Of a stretch of DNA of 64,000 nt, positions 9,350-18,068 are shown in pieces. Numbering within the stretch: the first letter of the stretch is position 1; each line of letters starts with the position of its first letter. This DNA is from an uncultured Myxococcales bacterium. GTDB lineage: Bacteria > Myxococcota_A > UBA9042. The translations under genes and the position numbers were made by a program. The stretch lies in assembly GCA_903842345.1 (NCBI GenBank), contig CAIMLR010000007.1:124001-188000 (forward strand). Reading direction: 5' to 3'. The notes beneath the pieces were generated by a model. That model did no database searches. It was not told the origin of the DNA and saw only the letters and a program-made list of their open reading frames with translations.

Positions 9350-10189
9350 GTGACCCGCACGTTGGCCCCTTCCGTTCGGCGTTGGGCGTCGCGTTTTGGC
9401 GATACGGCCTATGCGGTGGACCTGCCAGAGGCGTTTGGCGCCGTGCGTCGGCCATGGCGTGGGCCACTCGGCGCGGATGTCGCCTTCCAGTTTGCCGCTG
9501 AAGCGACCGCGGCGCCTTTGGGGGAAGCGGCAACGCGGTTCTCCCGCCTTGACGCCGATGGCTTCGCGTTTACCGCCGCTTCGTGTCACGGCGCGGGTTC
9601 ATGGGCGCAGCGCGCCGGGACCGTCTACCTGCATGACGGGGAGCAATCGCCGCTGGCCCGCGTCCAGATGCTGCAGGAAGCGCTGTTTGCCCCGGTTTAC
9701 GGCCAGTTGCTCCTGCAAGGCGGCCTCCTCCTGCACGCCGCGACGCTCTGGATCGACGGCCGCGCCTACGTGGTGGCGGGCTACTCGACCGCCGGCAAGA
9801 CGACCCTGAGCGGGCGTTTTGCGCCGAATTGGCTGAGCGACGAGCACGCGTTCCTCGCCCGTGATGGCGACCAGTGGCACGTGCTGCGCCACATCGATTT
9901 CCGCGGCAATGAAGGCGATTTCCCGTGGCGCGCACCGGTCGCAGGCCTGCTCTGGCTCGGCCCGGACCGGAGCCAGTCGCGGGTCGCGCCGTTGTCGCCT
10001 GGGGACGCACTGCAGCGGCTCCTCCCGCAGGCTTTGGTCGCAGGTCCGCCGACTTCCGCGCTTGTGCTGGACGCAGTCGCGCACCTGTGTCAGCAATTGC
10101 CCGTGATGGAACTGAGTCACAACCTTGCAACTTCCGTAGCAGATTTGGCGGAAATGATCGCGGGAGCCAGCCATGCCGCAAGGGGATGA
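9350..10189 (+). CDS. HPr kinase-like P-loop protein of the RiPP-like operon
   Basis: This 279-residue protein resembles the HprK/PEPCK-like proteins found beside PqqD-type and lasso peptide genes. LLLHAATLWIDGRAYVVAG leads into a P-loop, GYSTAGKTT (residues 144-152), then LSDEHAFL, the acidic segment that follows the P-loop in HPr kinases. The C-terminus has Leu/Ala helices ending in LAEMIAG. I chose GTG 9350 because it lies two bases after the precursor stop, which fits translational coupling; the same frame is open upstream, but that stretch overlaps the precursor gene. The next gene overlaps its 3' end by 17 bases. Members of this family are thought to phosphorylate Ser/Thr or to assist maturation; whether the precursor is its substrate here is inference. 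Confidence 0.7.
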   Translation: MTRTLAPSVRRWASRFGDTAYAVDLPEAFGAVRRPWRGPLGADVAFQFAAEATAAPLGEAATRFSRLDADGFAFTAASCHGAGSWAQRAGTVYLHDGEQSPLARVQMLQEALFAPVYGQLLLQGGLLLHAATLWIDGRAYVVAGYSTAGKTTLSGRFAPNWLSDEHAFLARDGDQWHVLRHIDFRGNEGDFPWRAPVAGLLWLGPDRSQSRVAPLSPGDALQRLLPQALVAGPPTSALVLDAVAHLCQQLPVMELSHNLATSVADLAEMIAGASHAARG

Positions 10190-11360
10190 CGCCAGCCAAC
10201 TCGACAGCTTTCTCACGGCGCTGAAGGCGGCCTGGGCAACCGAAGATCGACCCGTCAGCGCCCACCTGGACGTGACGTATCGCTGCGACCTCGATTGCGC
10301 GCACTGCTACCTCGACAACCGCACGACCTGGCCGGAGATGACAACGGCAGAGTGGCTCGACGTGCTGCAGCAACTGCACGATGCCGGCGTTCTGTTCCTC
10401 GTATGGAGCGGCGGCGATGTGCTCATGCGCAGCGATTTTGCCACGCTCCTGACGCGCGCCGCGGAGCTGGGGCTGCTGAGTCGGGTCAAGACCCACGGCG
10501 GCCAGGTCGACGCCAACTGGGCGCGCCTTTTCGCCGACAGCAAGGTCATCCGCACCGACGTCAGCGTGTACAGCTTGCGGCCAGAGATCCACGACGCGCT
10601 GACGCGGCGACCGGGTTCGCTCGTCAACACGCTGAACGGCGTCGCGGCATTGCGGGCGGCGGGTGTGCCGGTCAAGGTTTCCTGCTGGGTGCAGCCGGCC
10701 ATCATCGACGAAATTGGCGCGCTCAGTCAGCACTTTGCCGCGATGGGCTGCACGATCAGCTTTGAAACGCGCACGACCCTGGACCTTTCCGCGTCGGCCA
10801 ATCTGGACGCGATGCGGCTGGAGGGCGATGACCTCCTGCGCGCGCGCGTCGCGATCCTGCAGGCGCAGCCCGTGGCCAGACCGACCGCGCTCGCCGATCG
10901 CACCGTTCAGGATCCCTGCGGCGCGGGCCGAACCCTCGTGTACATCAGCCCGGACGGCGAACTCTGGCCGTGCATCAACTTCCCGATGGCGCTGGGCAAC
11001 CTGCGCGAGAAGCCGTTGCTGGAGATCTGGCGGGAATCCGCGGCCCGCAAGAGCCTCGTGGCGTGGGACAACCGCGCGCGCACGTCGTGCCAAAGCTGCG
11101 CCGGCAGCGGGTTCTGCTTCTTCTGCCCGGGCGACGCGTACAAGACCACCGGCGATTTCCGCAAGGCGCCCAATCTTTTCCACGCCGAGACCCGCGCCAA
11201 AATGATCGCGTGGGAGCAGGTCAACGGCGACACGTTCAGCGCCGCGGACTGGTCCAGCGTGCCGGACGAAAGCGGCCGCGCGCCCGCCACCAAACAGTTC
11301 ATCTTCCCGATCCACCGACCCAAACGCGGCGCCGGCGCCCGGGTTACGCAGGCCAAATGA
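10173..11360 (+). CDS. Radical SAM/SPASM peptide maturase
   Basis: This 395-residue enzyme has the [4Fe-4S]-SAM motif CDLDCAHC (Cys38, Cys42, Cys45), preceded by the usual strand HLDVTYR. A 'GG' motif for SAM binding follows (WSGGD), then a TIM-barrel-length middle. A SPASM-type C-terminal cluster domain has Cys249, Cys267, Cys306, Cys309, Cys315 and Cys318 and the typical ISPDGELWPC and LGNLREKPLLEIW segments. SPASM proteins modify ribosomal peptides (thioethers, C-C crosslinks, epimerisation) using auxiliary iron-sulfur clusters. ATG 10173 follows GGGAG by seven bases and overlaps the kinase-like gene by 17 bases; the stop overlaps the next start. It probably acts on the peptide at 9171 with the PqqD-like protein. 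The reaction type cannot be read from the sequence. Confidence 0.88.
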   Translation: MPQGDDASQLDSFLTALKAAWATEDRPVSAHLDVTYRCDLDCAHCYLDNRTTWPEMTTAEWLDVLQQLHDAGVLFLVWSGGDVLMRSDFATLLTRAAELGLLSRVKTHGGQVDANWARLFADSKVIRTDVSVYSLRPEIHDALTRRPGSLVNTLNGVAALRAAGVPVKVSCWVQPAIIDEIGALSQHFAAMGCTISFETRTTLDLSASANLDAMRLEGDDLLRARVAILQAQPVARPTALADRTVQDPCGAGRTLVYISPDGELWPCINFPMALGNLREKPLLEIWRESAARKSLVAWDNRARTSCQSCAGSGFCFFCPGDAYKTTGDFRKAPNLFHAETRAKMIAWEQVNGDTFSAADWSSVPDESGRAPATKQFIFPIHRPKRGAGARVTQAK

Positions 11361-11761
11361 CGCTTGTTTGGCATGACCTCACCGGGCGGTCCATGTGGCC
11401 GTTGGGGGCGCCGATGCAGGCCGGTGTGGCGCCGGTTGTGGCGAGGACGCTGCAGGTGGGCGACATGATTGCCTTCATCGCCAGCGACGCGCCCGTCCTC
11501 TGGCTGCATCGCGTGGTGCGGGTTGAAGCGGACGCGGTCGTCACGCGCGGCGATACCAACGGCTACGACGACCCGCCCGTGCCGTTCACCGCAGTGCTTG
11601 GGCGGGTCGACGCGGTGCGGATTGGCGCGCTGGTGTTGCCGCTGCCGCATTCCGGGCGCCTTGGCGCGCTGCAGCGCCGCGCCGGCATCGCGTGGTCGCA
11701 TTTCGCGCCGGCGTTGCGGCGTTTGCGCGCGGGACGCGGGCCGGCGCGAAAAGGCGCATGA
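11357..11761 (+). CDS. Soluble S26-type (His-dyad) signal peptidase-like protein
   Basis: This 134-residue protein has the signal peptidase signatures of the SipW/Sec11 type. GRSMWPL carries the likely nucleophile Ser12, LHRVVRVEA puts His51 where bacterial LepB has Lys, and TRGDTNGYDD supplies Asp66 and Asp71/72. It has no N-terminal membrane helix, so it should be cytoplasmic. That fits removal of a peptide leader better than cleavage of exported proteins. Small S24/S26 proteins of this kind occur next to PqqD and HprK-like genes in RiPP clusters. It starts in an ATGA overlap with the radical SAM gene. The C-terminus is Arg-rich (RRLRAGRGPARKGA). Leader cleavage is inferred. Confidence 0.72.
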   Translation: MTLVWHDLTGRSMWPLGAPMQAGVAPVVARTLQVGDMIAFIASDAPVLWLHRVVRVEADAVVTRGDTNGYDDPPVPFTAVLGRVDAVRIGALVLPLPHSGRLGALQRRAGIAWSHFAPALRRLRAGRGPARKGA

Positions 11762-12774
11762 CGATCCTTGACAGCAGCGAACGCCAAGGTACTGTGGCCG
11801 GGGGCGCGCCGCAGGTGGCGCCATCGGGTGCCGTGTTGAAATCAACTGTGACTTCAGGCTATTGCCAACACCTATCCACAACCCTGATTGCACGGGCGAT
11901 TCGCTTGAGCGTGCCGGCTATTTTGCTGGGTCTGCCCGCATGCGCCAACGATCAGCTCGCGCAACTGCGCCACGATGCCACCGCCGTGCGGGAAGAGCTC
12001 GCGGAAGTGAAGCGCAGCCAAACGGCGTCCCGCATCCAGTTTGAAGAGCTGCGCAATCGGCTGATCCTGATTGAAGACAAGGCCGACTCCGAGAAGGTCG
12101 CCCGCGCGCGCCGGGAAGAATGGATTCCGCGGCTGCCGACAGTGAAAGTGGGCGAGTCCGATGCCCACGTCGACGCCCGCGACCGCGTTGGCCTGCCATC
12201 CAGCATTCCCAAGATGGACATGCCGCAAAAGGACACGCGTACTGCCAACCAATTGAGCGCGCAGACGATTCACCTGACGCACGACGATCCGCTGCCCGGC
12301 GAGGGCAACGACGATCCCGTCGAAGTGTCCGGTCCGGCCGATGAGACGCCGCCACAGGCTGCTGGCGCCAAGGCCAAGCTCGATCCGACCGCGTCGCTGT
12401 ATGAAAAGGCCAAGTCCCTGTTTGATCAGGGGCAAATCGCCGAGTCGCGGCGCGCATTTGAGACGCTGCACCGCCAGTACCCGCGCCATGACCTCGCCGA
12501 CAACGCGCTCTACTGGATTGGCGAAGGCTATTACGCCCAGGCGCAGTGGCTCACGTCCGCCCAGGCGTTCCTGCGGGTCGCCAAAGAATACCCGCGCGGC
12601 AACAAAGTGCCGGACGCCATGCTGAAAATGGCCATGTGCTACCGCAAGTTGGGCGACGATCGCGGCGCGGATGACGTGCTCAAACAGCTGACGCGGCTGT
12701 ATCCGGGCACGGAAGCGGCGGACAAGGCGACGGCGATGAAGAATGCGTCCGCCGATGGCGCGGCTCAGCCGTAA
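11758..12774 (+). CDS. TPR lipoprotein resembling YbgF/CpoB
   Basis: A hydrophobic segment ends in LLGLPAC, a lipobox. It is followed by a coiled-coil (about 45 residues rich in Glu, Arg and Leu), a charged linker, and a C-terminal block of TPR-like helices (ASLYEKAKSLFDQGQ, HDLADNALYWIGEGYY, KVPDAMLKMAMCYRKLG). This coiled-coil plus TPR order is that of CpoB/YbgF, which couples Tol-Pal with peptidoglycan synthesis in the periplasm, though no tol or pal gene is in view. The start is uncertain. ATG 11758 overlaps the peptidase stop but makes a signal peptide of about 60 residues, whereas GTG 11848 would give a more usual 32. It may be read through from the RiPP-like operon or have its own promoter. 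Confidence 0.72.
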   Translation: MTILDSSERQGTVAGGAPQVAPSGAVLKSTVTSGYCQHLSTTLIARAIRLSVPAILLGLPACANDQLAQLRHDATAVREELAEVKRSQTASRIQFEELRNRLILIEDKADSEKVARARREEWIPRLPTVKVGESDAHVDARDRVGLPSSIPKMDMPQKDTRTANQLSAQTIHLTHDDPLPGEGNDDPVEVSGPADETPPQAAGAKAKLDPTASLYEKAKSLFDQGQIAESRRAFETLHRQYPRHDLADNALYWIGEGYYAQAQWLTSAQAFLRVAKEYPRGNKVPDAMLKMAMCYRKLGDDRGADDVLKQLTRLYPGTEAADKATAMKNASADGAAQP

Positions 12775-12825
12775 GAACCGGCGTCTGTGGTGTTGCGGGA
12801 CGCGATGCCAGAAGTGGAGCGGAGA

Positions 12826-13989
12826 ATGTCGGGCATGTTGGCCAAAATCTGCAAGACGCTGCTGCCGATCGCGGCGTTTCTCGGGGCGTTGACCGTGCAC
12901 GCCCAGGAGCTTCCGGATCGCAACGCGCCAGCCATCGCGATGCAGCAATCCGCGCCGAGCGGCGAGCGCACCTACGTGGTGGAAGCGGGCGACACGCTGT
13001 GGAGCATCGCGGAAGGCCTCTACGATGAGCCGTGGTACTGGCCGTCGCTGTGGTCCTACAACCCGCAGATCACCAATCCGCACCTGATTTACCCGGGCGA
13101 TCTGCTCTACCTCAGCCGCAAGAGCTCGCAGACCGCCGCGGAGAAATCCATCACGTTTGCGACGTCCCGCTACGAGCCGCGGCCCAAGAGCGGCATCGAA
13201 TTGGTGCGCCGCGTGGGCTACATTTCCTCACGCGACTACCGCGAATCCGGCGTGCTGGAAGCGAGCCGCGAAGAGCGCAACATGCTCGGCCAGCTCGATG
13301 AGGGCTATGTTCGCTTCAACACGCGGCGCTGCGCTGAGGACGACAAGGCCAAGGCGGAACGCGACGCGTTTCGCGCCAGTGAAGACGGCGAGGCCAAGCG
13401 CGAAGAGAAGAAGTCCGACGACGACGAGGACGAAGCGCTCGTCGGCCCGTGCGTGCGCGACGGCGACCGCTACACGCTGTACCGCGTCGAGCGCGAGATC
13501 GTCCACCCGATCACCGGCAAGCGCGTCGGGTTCAAGATCAACTTCCTCGGCGACGCCAAGGTGCTGAGCACCGTCCGGCCGCTCGTCAGCGTGCTGATCA
13601 CCCGGTCACACAGTGAAATCAGCCGCGGCGATTTGCTGACCAACGTGTTTGAGCCGCTGCAGCTCGTGACGCCGCTGCCGAACAAGGTGCAAGTGGCGGG
13701 CGTGATCCTCGATTTCCACCATGAAACGACCGCGGCGGGCGCCTACAGCTACGTCTACATCGACAAAGGCGCGGACGACGGCGTGGAAAAGGGCAATCGC
13801 TTTGAGATTGTCTGGCGCGGCGATGGCTTGGCGCGCGGCAATGTCGGCAATCTGAAAGACTACCCGGACGAGCAGATCGGCGTGGCAATGGTCGTGGAAG
13901 CGTACGATCGCCACAGCCTGGCGCTGCTGACAACAACGGTGCGCGAACTCGAACGCGGCATGCCGGCGATCATGGCCAAGGGCTTCTGA
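12826..13989 (+). CDS. Secreted LysM-domain protein
   Basis: A Sec signal peptide (ICKTLLPIAAFLGALTVHAQ) is followed at about residues 45-92 by a LysM domain (YVVEAGDTLWSIAEGLY ... NPHLIYPGDLLYL). A long acidic/basic stretch comes next (AKREEKKSDDDEDEA), then a beta-rich C-terminal region of about 170 residues. LysM binds peptidoglycan glycan, so the protein should sit in the periplasm or on the outer-membrane inner face. ATG 12826 was chosen for GGAGCGGAG just upstream; a GTG at 12787 and an ATG at 12805 are less well placed. The C-terminal part resembles LysM proteins common in Myxococcota, whose function is not known to me. Confidence 0.82.
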   Translation: MSGMLAKICKTLLPIAAFLGALTVHAQELPDRNAPAIAMQQSAPSGERTYVVEAGDTLWSIAEGLYDEPWYWPSLWSYNPQITNPHLIYPGDLLYLSRKSSQTAAEKSITFATSRYEPRPKSGIELVRRVGYISSRDYRESGVLEASREERNMLGQLDEGYVRFNTRRCAEDDKAKAERDAFRASEDGEAKREEKKSDDDEDEALVGPCVRDGDRYTLYRVEREIVHPITGKRVGFKINFLGDAKVLSTVRPLVSVLITRSHSEISRGDLLTNVFEPLQLVTPLPNKVQVAGVILDFHHETTAAGAYSYVYIDKGADDGVEKGNRFEIVWRGDGLARGNVGNLKDYPDEQIGVAMVVEAYDRHSLALLTTTVRELERGMPAIMAKGF

Positions 13990-14019
13990 AAGACCGTGCG
14001 CCCGCTGGCCATTTGCGGT

Positions 14020-14049
14020 TTGCTTCCAAGCGCGAACGAGTAGTACAGT
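14020..14049 (+). promoter_or_regulatory. Weak candidate promoter before the FHA gene
   Basis: TTGCTT (14020-14025) and TACAGT (14044-14049) are 18 bases apart in the 117-bp gap before the FHA gene. The matches are 3/6 and 4/6, so this is only suggestive. Confidence 0.22.
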
Positions 14050-14106
14050 CGCAGCGCTAACCGGCTGTCGTGCGACGTCAGCGCTAGACCCTGCAAGGCC
14101 TTCGCA

Positions 14107-15993
14107 ATGTACTTGGAATGGCTCGACAACGAGGGCGAGTTGGCGCGGCTGCCGCTGGATCCGGCGATGGAAGCCGTGACGATCGGCCGCGGTCAGGCAT
14201 CCACGATCTACTCCAAGGAGACGTCCGTCTCCCGCAATCACGCACGCATCGGCTGGGAGCCGTCGGGCTACTACATCAAGGACCTCGGTTCTTCCAACGG
14301 CTCGTTCATCAACGGCGAGCGCGTGCAGCGCGGCCAACTGCATGAAGGCGACGTCGCGCGGTGCGGTGAAGTGCTGGAGATCCACGTCTGCCCCGGCGCG
14401 CCGACCGATGCCAAGCAGAAGACCATGCACCTGGTGGACAAAGCACCAGGTCGCGCGGCCCCGACGCCCGCCGCGGTGAAAAGCACGGATCGCGAAGTCC
14501 TGGTGGCGGCGGCGCGCGCAGCACGCCTGGGTCAAGCGGGCGGTGGCCTGCGCACAGACGCCCGCCCGGTGGAGCCGACGCCCGTACGCGAGGTCTCCCG
14601 CCCGCAGCTGGATGGCCGGGAGAGCGCGCCGCGCCCGGATCCGCGCGTCCTGACCCCGCCACCTGCCGCCGATCCCACTTTTCGCGCCCCGGTTCACGCC
14701 GCGCACCCGGATGCCCAGCGGCGCATCGCCCAGCTGGAGGACCAGCTCAACGCCACCCGCGCCGCGCTGACCAAGGCGGAGAACGACGCGAAGGCCGTGG
14801 ACGCGCGCTCCATGCGCTATTCCGTGGAGCTGGACGGCCTGAGCGACAAGTACGTCAAGCTCAAAGAGCACAACCAGGTGCTGAGCCAGGAGCTGGAGAG
14901 GACCCGCGGTGAGCTGCGGAACCGGGAAGACGAATCGTTTGAGGCCAATCGCGCCGTTGAAGAGCTCAAGAGCCAGATTGGCCAGGCGCGCGAGAAAGCG
15001 GCGGATGCGACCGAGCAGCTGTCCGGCCTGAAAGTGCGAATCACCCAGAAGGATCGGCAAATTGAGGAGCTGCAGCGACAGCTGGACCTGCTTGAGTACG
15101 AACTTCGTGCGGCGCGCGACGAAAACGACAGCCTGCAGTCGAGCTTCAACCGCGAAGGCGGCGACATGAGCCGGCTGGAGCGCAAGATCAACCTGCTCCA
15201 GGAAGTCATCCAGGAGAAAGAGGCGCTGATCGAGCAGCTGCGGATCGACCTGCGCGACAAGGACACGGAGATTCGCCAGGTGCGCATGGGCGTGGGCATC
15301 TCCGACCTGGAGCACGAAAAGCGCCGGCTGCTGGAGGACTACCACCAAGCGACGCGGCGCGTGGACGAGTTGAATGACCGGCTGCTGCAGCAGACGCGCC
15401 AGACGGAGACGCTGAAGGGTGAACTGGACGCCGCGCGCGACGCAGTGGAACGCAAGCCTGTGGCGCTGGCGGACGTGACGGAGCACCCGGATTTCAAGGC
15501 CAAGCTGCGCGAAGTGGAGCGGGCGCGCGAGGAAGTCAGCCAGCTGCAGCGCGATCTGGCGAAGGCCGATTTGCGGCTGGAGACGACTGCGGCGGATCTG
15601 GCCCAGCAGAAAAGCGCGGCTTCAGAATCGCACGTGGCGCAAAAACGCGTCGAAGCGCTCGAACTCAAGCTGCAGGAGACGGAGGCGCGGCTCAACGACG
15701 CGTTGACGACGCCCAAAACGTCCGCGCTGCCGCCGGATCTGGCCGATGGGATTGAGAGCCTGCTCGACGCCGCCGTGGCCGCGCGGTCGAACGCCGCGGT
15801 GGTGCGCCGGTACGCCGAGGACCTGCAGGCGCAGCGCAGCAAGTGGCCAGAGCTGGCGGACACGCTGGAGCTTGTCAACGACATCGCCAGCGTGTTGGCC
15901 AACGATCTGGCCGAACAGACGCGGACGCTGGAAGTGCTGCACCGCAAGGTTGTGACGCTCAGCCCCCTGCCCGCTGAAGGAACCGCCCCATGA
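14107..15993 (+). CDS. FHA-domain protein with long coiled coil
   Basis: Residues 20-95 form a forkhead-associated domain. VTIGRGQASTI is the phosphopeptide-binding loop region, SVSRNHARI the conserved Ser-Arg-Asn-His motif, and LGSSNGSFINGE the turn before the last strands. FHA domains bind phosphothreonine and often act with Ser/Thr kinases. A Pro/Arg-rich linker (about residues 120-200) is followed by some 350 residues of heptad-rich coiled coil (ERTRGELRNREDESFEANRA and similar) and a helical tail. The stop overlaps the ATG of the AAA+ ATPase gene. Scaffold or cytoskeletal roles are plausible. A candidate promoter lies at 14020-14049. Confidence 0.82.
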   Translation: MYLEWLDNEGELARLPLDPAMEAVTIGRGQASTIYSKETSVSRNHARIGWEPSGYYIKDLGSSNGSFINGERVQRGQLHEGDVARCGEVLEIHVCPGAPTDAKQKTMHLVDKAPGRAAPTPAAVKSTDREVLVAAARAARLGQAGGGLRTDARPVEPTPVREVSRPQLDGRESAPRPDPRVLTPPPAADPTFRAPVHAAHPDAQRRIAQLEDQLNATRAALTKAENDAKAVDARSMRYSVELDGLSDKYVKLKEHNQVLSQELERTRGELRNREDESFEANRAVEELKSQIGQAREKAADATEQLSGLKVRITQKDRQIEELQRQLDLLEYELRAARDENDSLQSSFNREGGDMSRLERKINLLQEVIQEKEALIEQLRIDLRDKDTEIRQVRMGVGISDLEHEKRRLLEDYHQATRRVDELNDRLLQQTRQTETLKGELDAARDAVERKPVALADVTEHPDFKAKLREVERAREEVSQLQRDLAKADLRLETTAADLAQQKSAASESHVAQKRVEALELKLQETEARLNDALTTPKTSALPPDLADGIESLLDAAVAARSNAAVVRRYAEDLQAQRSKWPELADTLELVNDIASVLANDLAEQTRTLEVLHRKVVTLSPLPAEGTAP

Positions 15994-17642
15994 GCCAGTC
16001 GCCAGTCGCCGCCGCCGCAGCCCAGTCGCCTCATCGCCCGGTGCCCACGGCGGTCGACGAACTACACTACCTCATTCGCGCGCAGTACAAGCTGCTCTAC
16101 GTGGTGTCCGCTGAAGAGGAGCGCGTGGAGCGTTGGCTGGGCGAATTGGCGACGCTGGAGAGCAAGCCGCTGCGCGAGCGCTGGGACGTCACGGCGTGGC
16201 AGGCGCGGCAGCTGATTCACTGGTCGTGCTCGCAAGGTTTTCGCTGCGCGTCGATGGACGTGCCGGGCGACGTGCGCGACCCGATTCGCGCGCTGGACTG
16301 GATCGCCAACAACTTGCAGCGCGACGCCATCGTGGTGCTGCGCGATTTTCACCCGTTCCTCAACGACCCGATGGTCGCGCGGCGCGTGCGCGATTTGCCG
16401 CACCTGTTCGCCGATGGCACAGCCAAGCGCTCCGTCGTGTTTCTCAGCCCGATCGTCAAGATTCCGGCGGAGATGGAGAAAGACCTGGTCGTCGTCGATT
16501 TTGACCTGCCGGATCGCCAGACGCTGGAAGACATCGTGCGCGATCAGGCTTTTGCGGGCGCGGCGTCGCAGCGTTTTGGCAAGAATTTCCAGAAGGTGCT
16601 GGAGAGCCCCGCGCTGCAGCGGGAAATCGCGGAAGCCGCGCTGGGCCTGACGGAGCAGGAGGCCCGGCAGGTCTTCCAGAAGACGAGCGTGCGGGACAAG
16701 GGCTTTCACCTGCCGACCATTCTGCAGGAAAAGAAACACATCATCCGCAAGTCGGGAATTCTGGAGTTCTACGAAACGGCGCTCGGCATGGAGTCCGTCG
16801 GCGGGCTGCAGCTGATGAAGGATTGGCTGAACAAGCGCCGCCACGCGTTTTCGCCCGCGGCCCAGGAATTCGGTCTGCCGGCGCCCAAGGGAATCCTGCT
16901 GCTGGGCGTGCCGGGATGCGGCAAATCCCTGTCGGCCAAGGCGATTTCCCAAGCGTGGCAGATGCCGCTCCTGCGGCTGGACGTGGGCAAGGTGTTTGGC
17001 TCGCTTGTCGGCTCGTCCGAAGAGAACATGCGCAAGGCCATCAAGACCGCGGAAGCCGTGGCGCCGGCGATCCTGTGGCTGGATGAATTGGAAAAAGGCT
17101 TCTCGGGCACCAAGTCGTCAGGGCAATCCGATGGCGGCACGACTGCCCGCGTGTTCGCGACGTTCCTGACGTGGCTGCAGGAGAAGTCCTCGCCGGTTTT
17201 TGTGATTGCGACCGCGAACGACGTCAGCCAACTGCCGCCGGAGCTGCTGCGCAAAGGCCGTTTTGATGAAATTTTCTTCGTCGACCTGCCCAACAAGTCC
17301 GAGCGCGAGGAAATCCTCAAGATCCAGCTGCGCAAGCGGCACCGCGTGCCAGAAACGTTTGACATGAAGCGGCTTGTGGACGCGACGTCGGGCTTCTCGG
17401 GCTCGGAGCTGGAAGAGGCGGTCGTCGGCGCGCTGTACGATACGTTTGACGTGAGCCAGGGCCAGACGGACATCCACACCGACGAGCTTGTGGCGGCGTG
17501 CCGCGAGGTGATTCCGCTGAGCCAGACGATGCGCGAACGGCTGGCAGAGATGCGCGAATGGTCCAAGTCGCGCGCGCGGCGGGCGTCGCCGGCGGATGAC
17601 ACGTCGTCGGGCAATGAAACGGCGCCGAAGCTGGAAATGTAA
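15990..17642 (+). CDS. Ycf46-type AAA+ ATPase
   Basis: The protein has 550 residues. The N-terminal 250 residues match the Ycf46 layout: ELHYLIRAQYKLLYVVSAEE, an inactive P-loop-less domain with the ADDFHPFL-like segment VVLRDFHPFLNDP, and VKIPAEMEKDLVVVDFDLP. A canonical AAA+ module follows, with Walker A GVPGCGKS (about 306-313), Walker B ILWLDELEKGF (about 361-370) and a sensor ending in RKGRFDEIFFVDLP. The start forms an ATGA overlap with the FHA gene. Ycf46 is best known from plastids and cyanobacteria, where it travels with Ycf35; the same pairing occurs here. Its substrate is unknown. The Ser/Arg-rich tail after the AAA lid looks disordered. Confidence 0.85.
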   Translation: MSQSPVAAAAAQSPHRPVPTAVDELHYLIRAQYKLLYVVSAEEERVERWLGELATLESKPLRERWDVTAWQARQLIHWSCSQGFRCASMDVPGDVRDPIRALDWIANNLQRDAIVVLRDFHPFLNDPMVARRVRDLPHLFADGTAKRSVVFLSPIVKIPAEMEKDLVVVDFDLPDRQTLEDIVRDQAFAGAASQRFGKNFQKVLESPALQREIAEAALGLTEQEARQVFQKTSVRDKGFHLPTILQEKKHIIRKSGILEFYETALGMESVGGLQLMKDWLNKRRHAFSPAAQEFGLPAPKGILLLGVPGCGKSLSAKAISQAWQMPLLRLDVGKVFGSLVGSSEENMRKAIKTAEAVAPAILWLDELEKGFSGTKSSGQSDGGTTARVFATFLTWLQEKSSPVFVIATANDVSQLPPELLRKGRFDEIFFVDLPNKSEREEILKIQLRKRHRVPETFDMKRLVDATSGFSGSELEEAVVGALYDTFDVSQGQTDIHTDELVAACREVIPLSQTMRERLAEMREWSKSRARRASPADDTSSGNETAPKLEM

Positions 17643-17654
17643 CGGGAGGCCCGC

Positions 17655-18065
17655 GTGTCGCATTTCACGACAGTCCAGACCAAGATCACGAGCCTGACGC
17701 GGCTGGAGCAGGTGCTGACGGAGTTGAAATTCAACTTCTCCAAGGCGGAGGCCGGGCAGCTCCTGAACGTGAATGGCTATCTGGGACAAAAGGCCCAAGC
17801 GCAGATCGTCATCCACGCGTCCAGGACGTACGACATTGGCGTGAACGTGGACGCCCAGACCGGCGCGGCGACGTTCGTGGCGGACTGGGAATTTGTTGAA
17901 ACGACGGCGGGTTACACGCAGGCCGAATTCACCAGGAAGGTCATGCAGCGCTACGCCTACCACACGGTCAAGGAAGAAGTGACCAAGCGCGGCTACACGC
18001 TGGAAGAGGAAAAAGTGGACGGCGAAGGCCATATCCACGTCAAAGTCTCGTCGTGGGGGGATTGA
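17655..18065 (+). CDS. DUF1257 (Ycf35-like) protein
   Basis: This 136-residue protein has the DUF1257 pattern: SHFTTVQTKITSLTRLEQVL at the start, GYLGQKAQAQIVI in the middle, and an ending with YAYHTVKEEVTKRGYTL and a charged strand. Plastid Ycf35 belongs to this family. The start is GTG 17655, nine bases after GGGAGG. The family almost always neighbours a Ycf46-type ATPase and DUF2997, as here, so the three probably form one functional unit in the cytoplasm. No enzymatic motif is visible. Confidence 0.85.
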   Translation: MSHFTTVQTKITSLTRLEQVLTELKFNFSKAEAGQLLNVNGYLGQKAQAQIVIHASRTYDIGVNVDAQTGAATFVADWEFVETTAGYTQAEFTRKVMQRYAYHTVKEEVTKRGYTLEEEKVDGEGHIHVKVSSWGD

Positions 18066-18068
18066 GCC

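Noticed and set aside
13606-15486. A 626-codon minus-strand frame opposite the LysM and FHA genes
   Set aside because: Leu/Gln/Val-rich mirror of the coiled-coil codons, with no ribosome-binding site.
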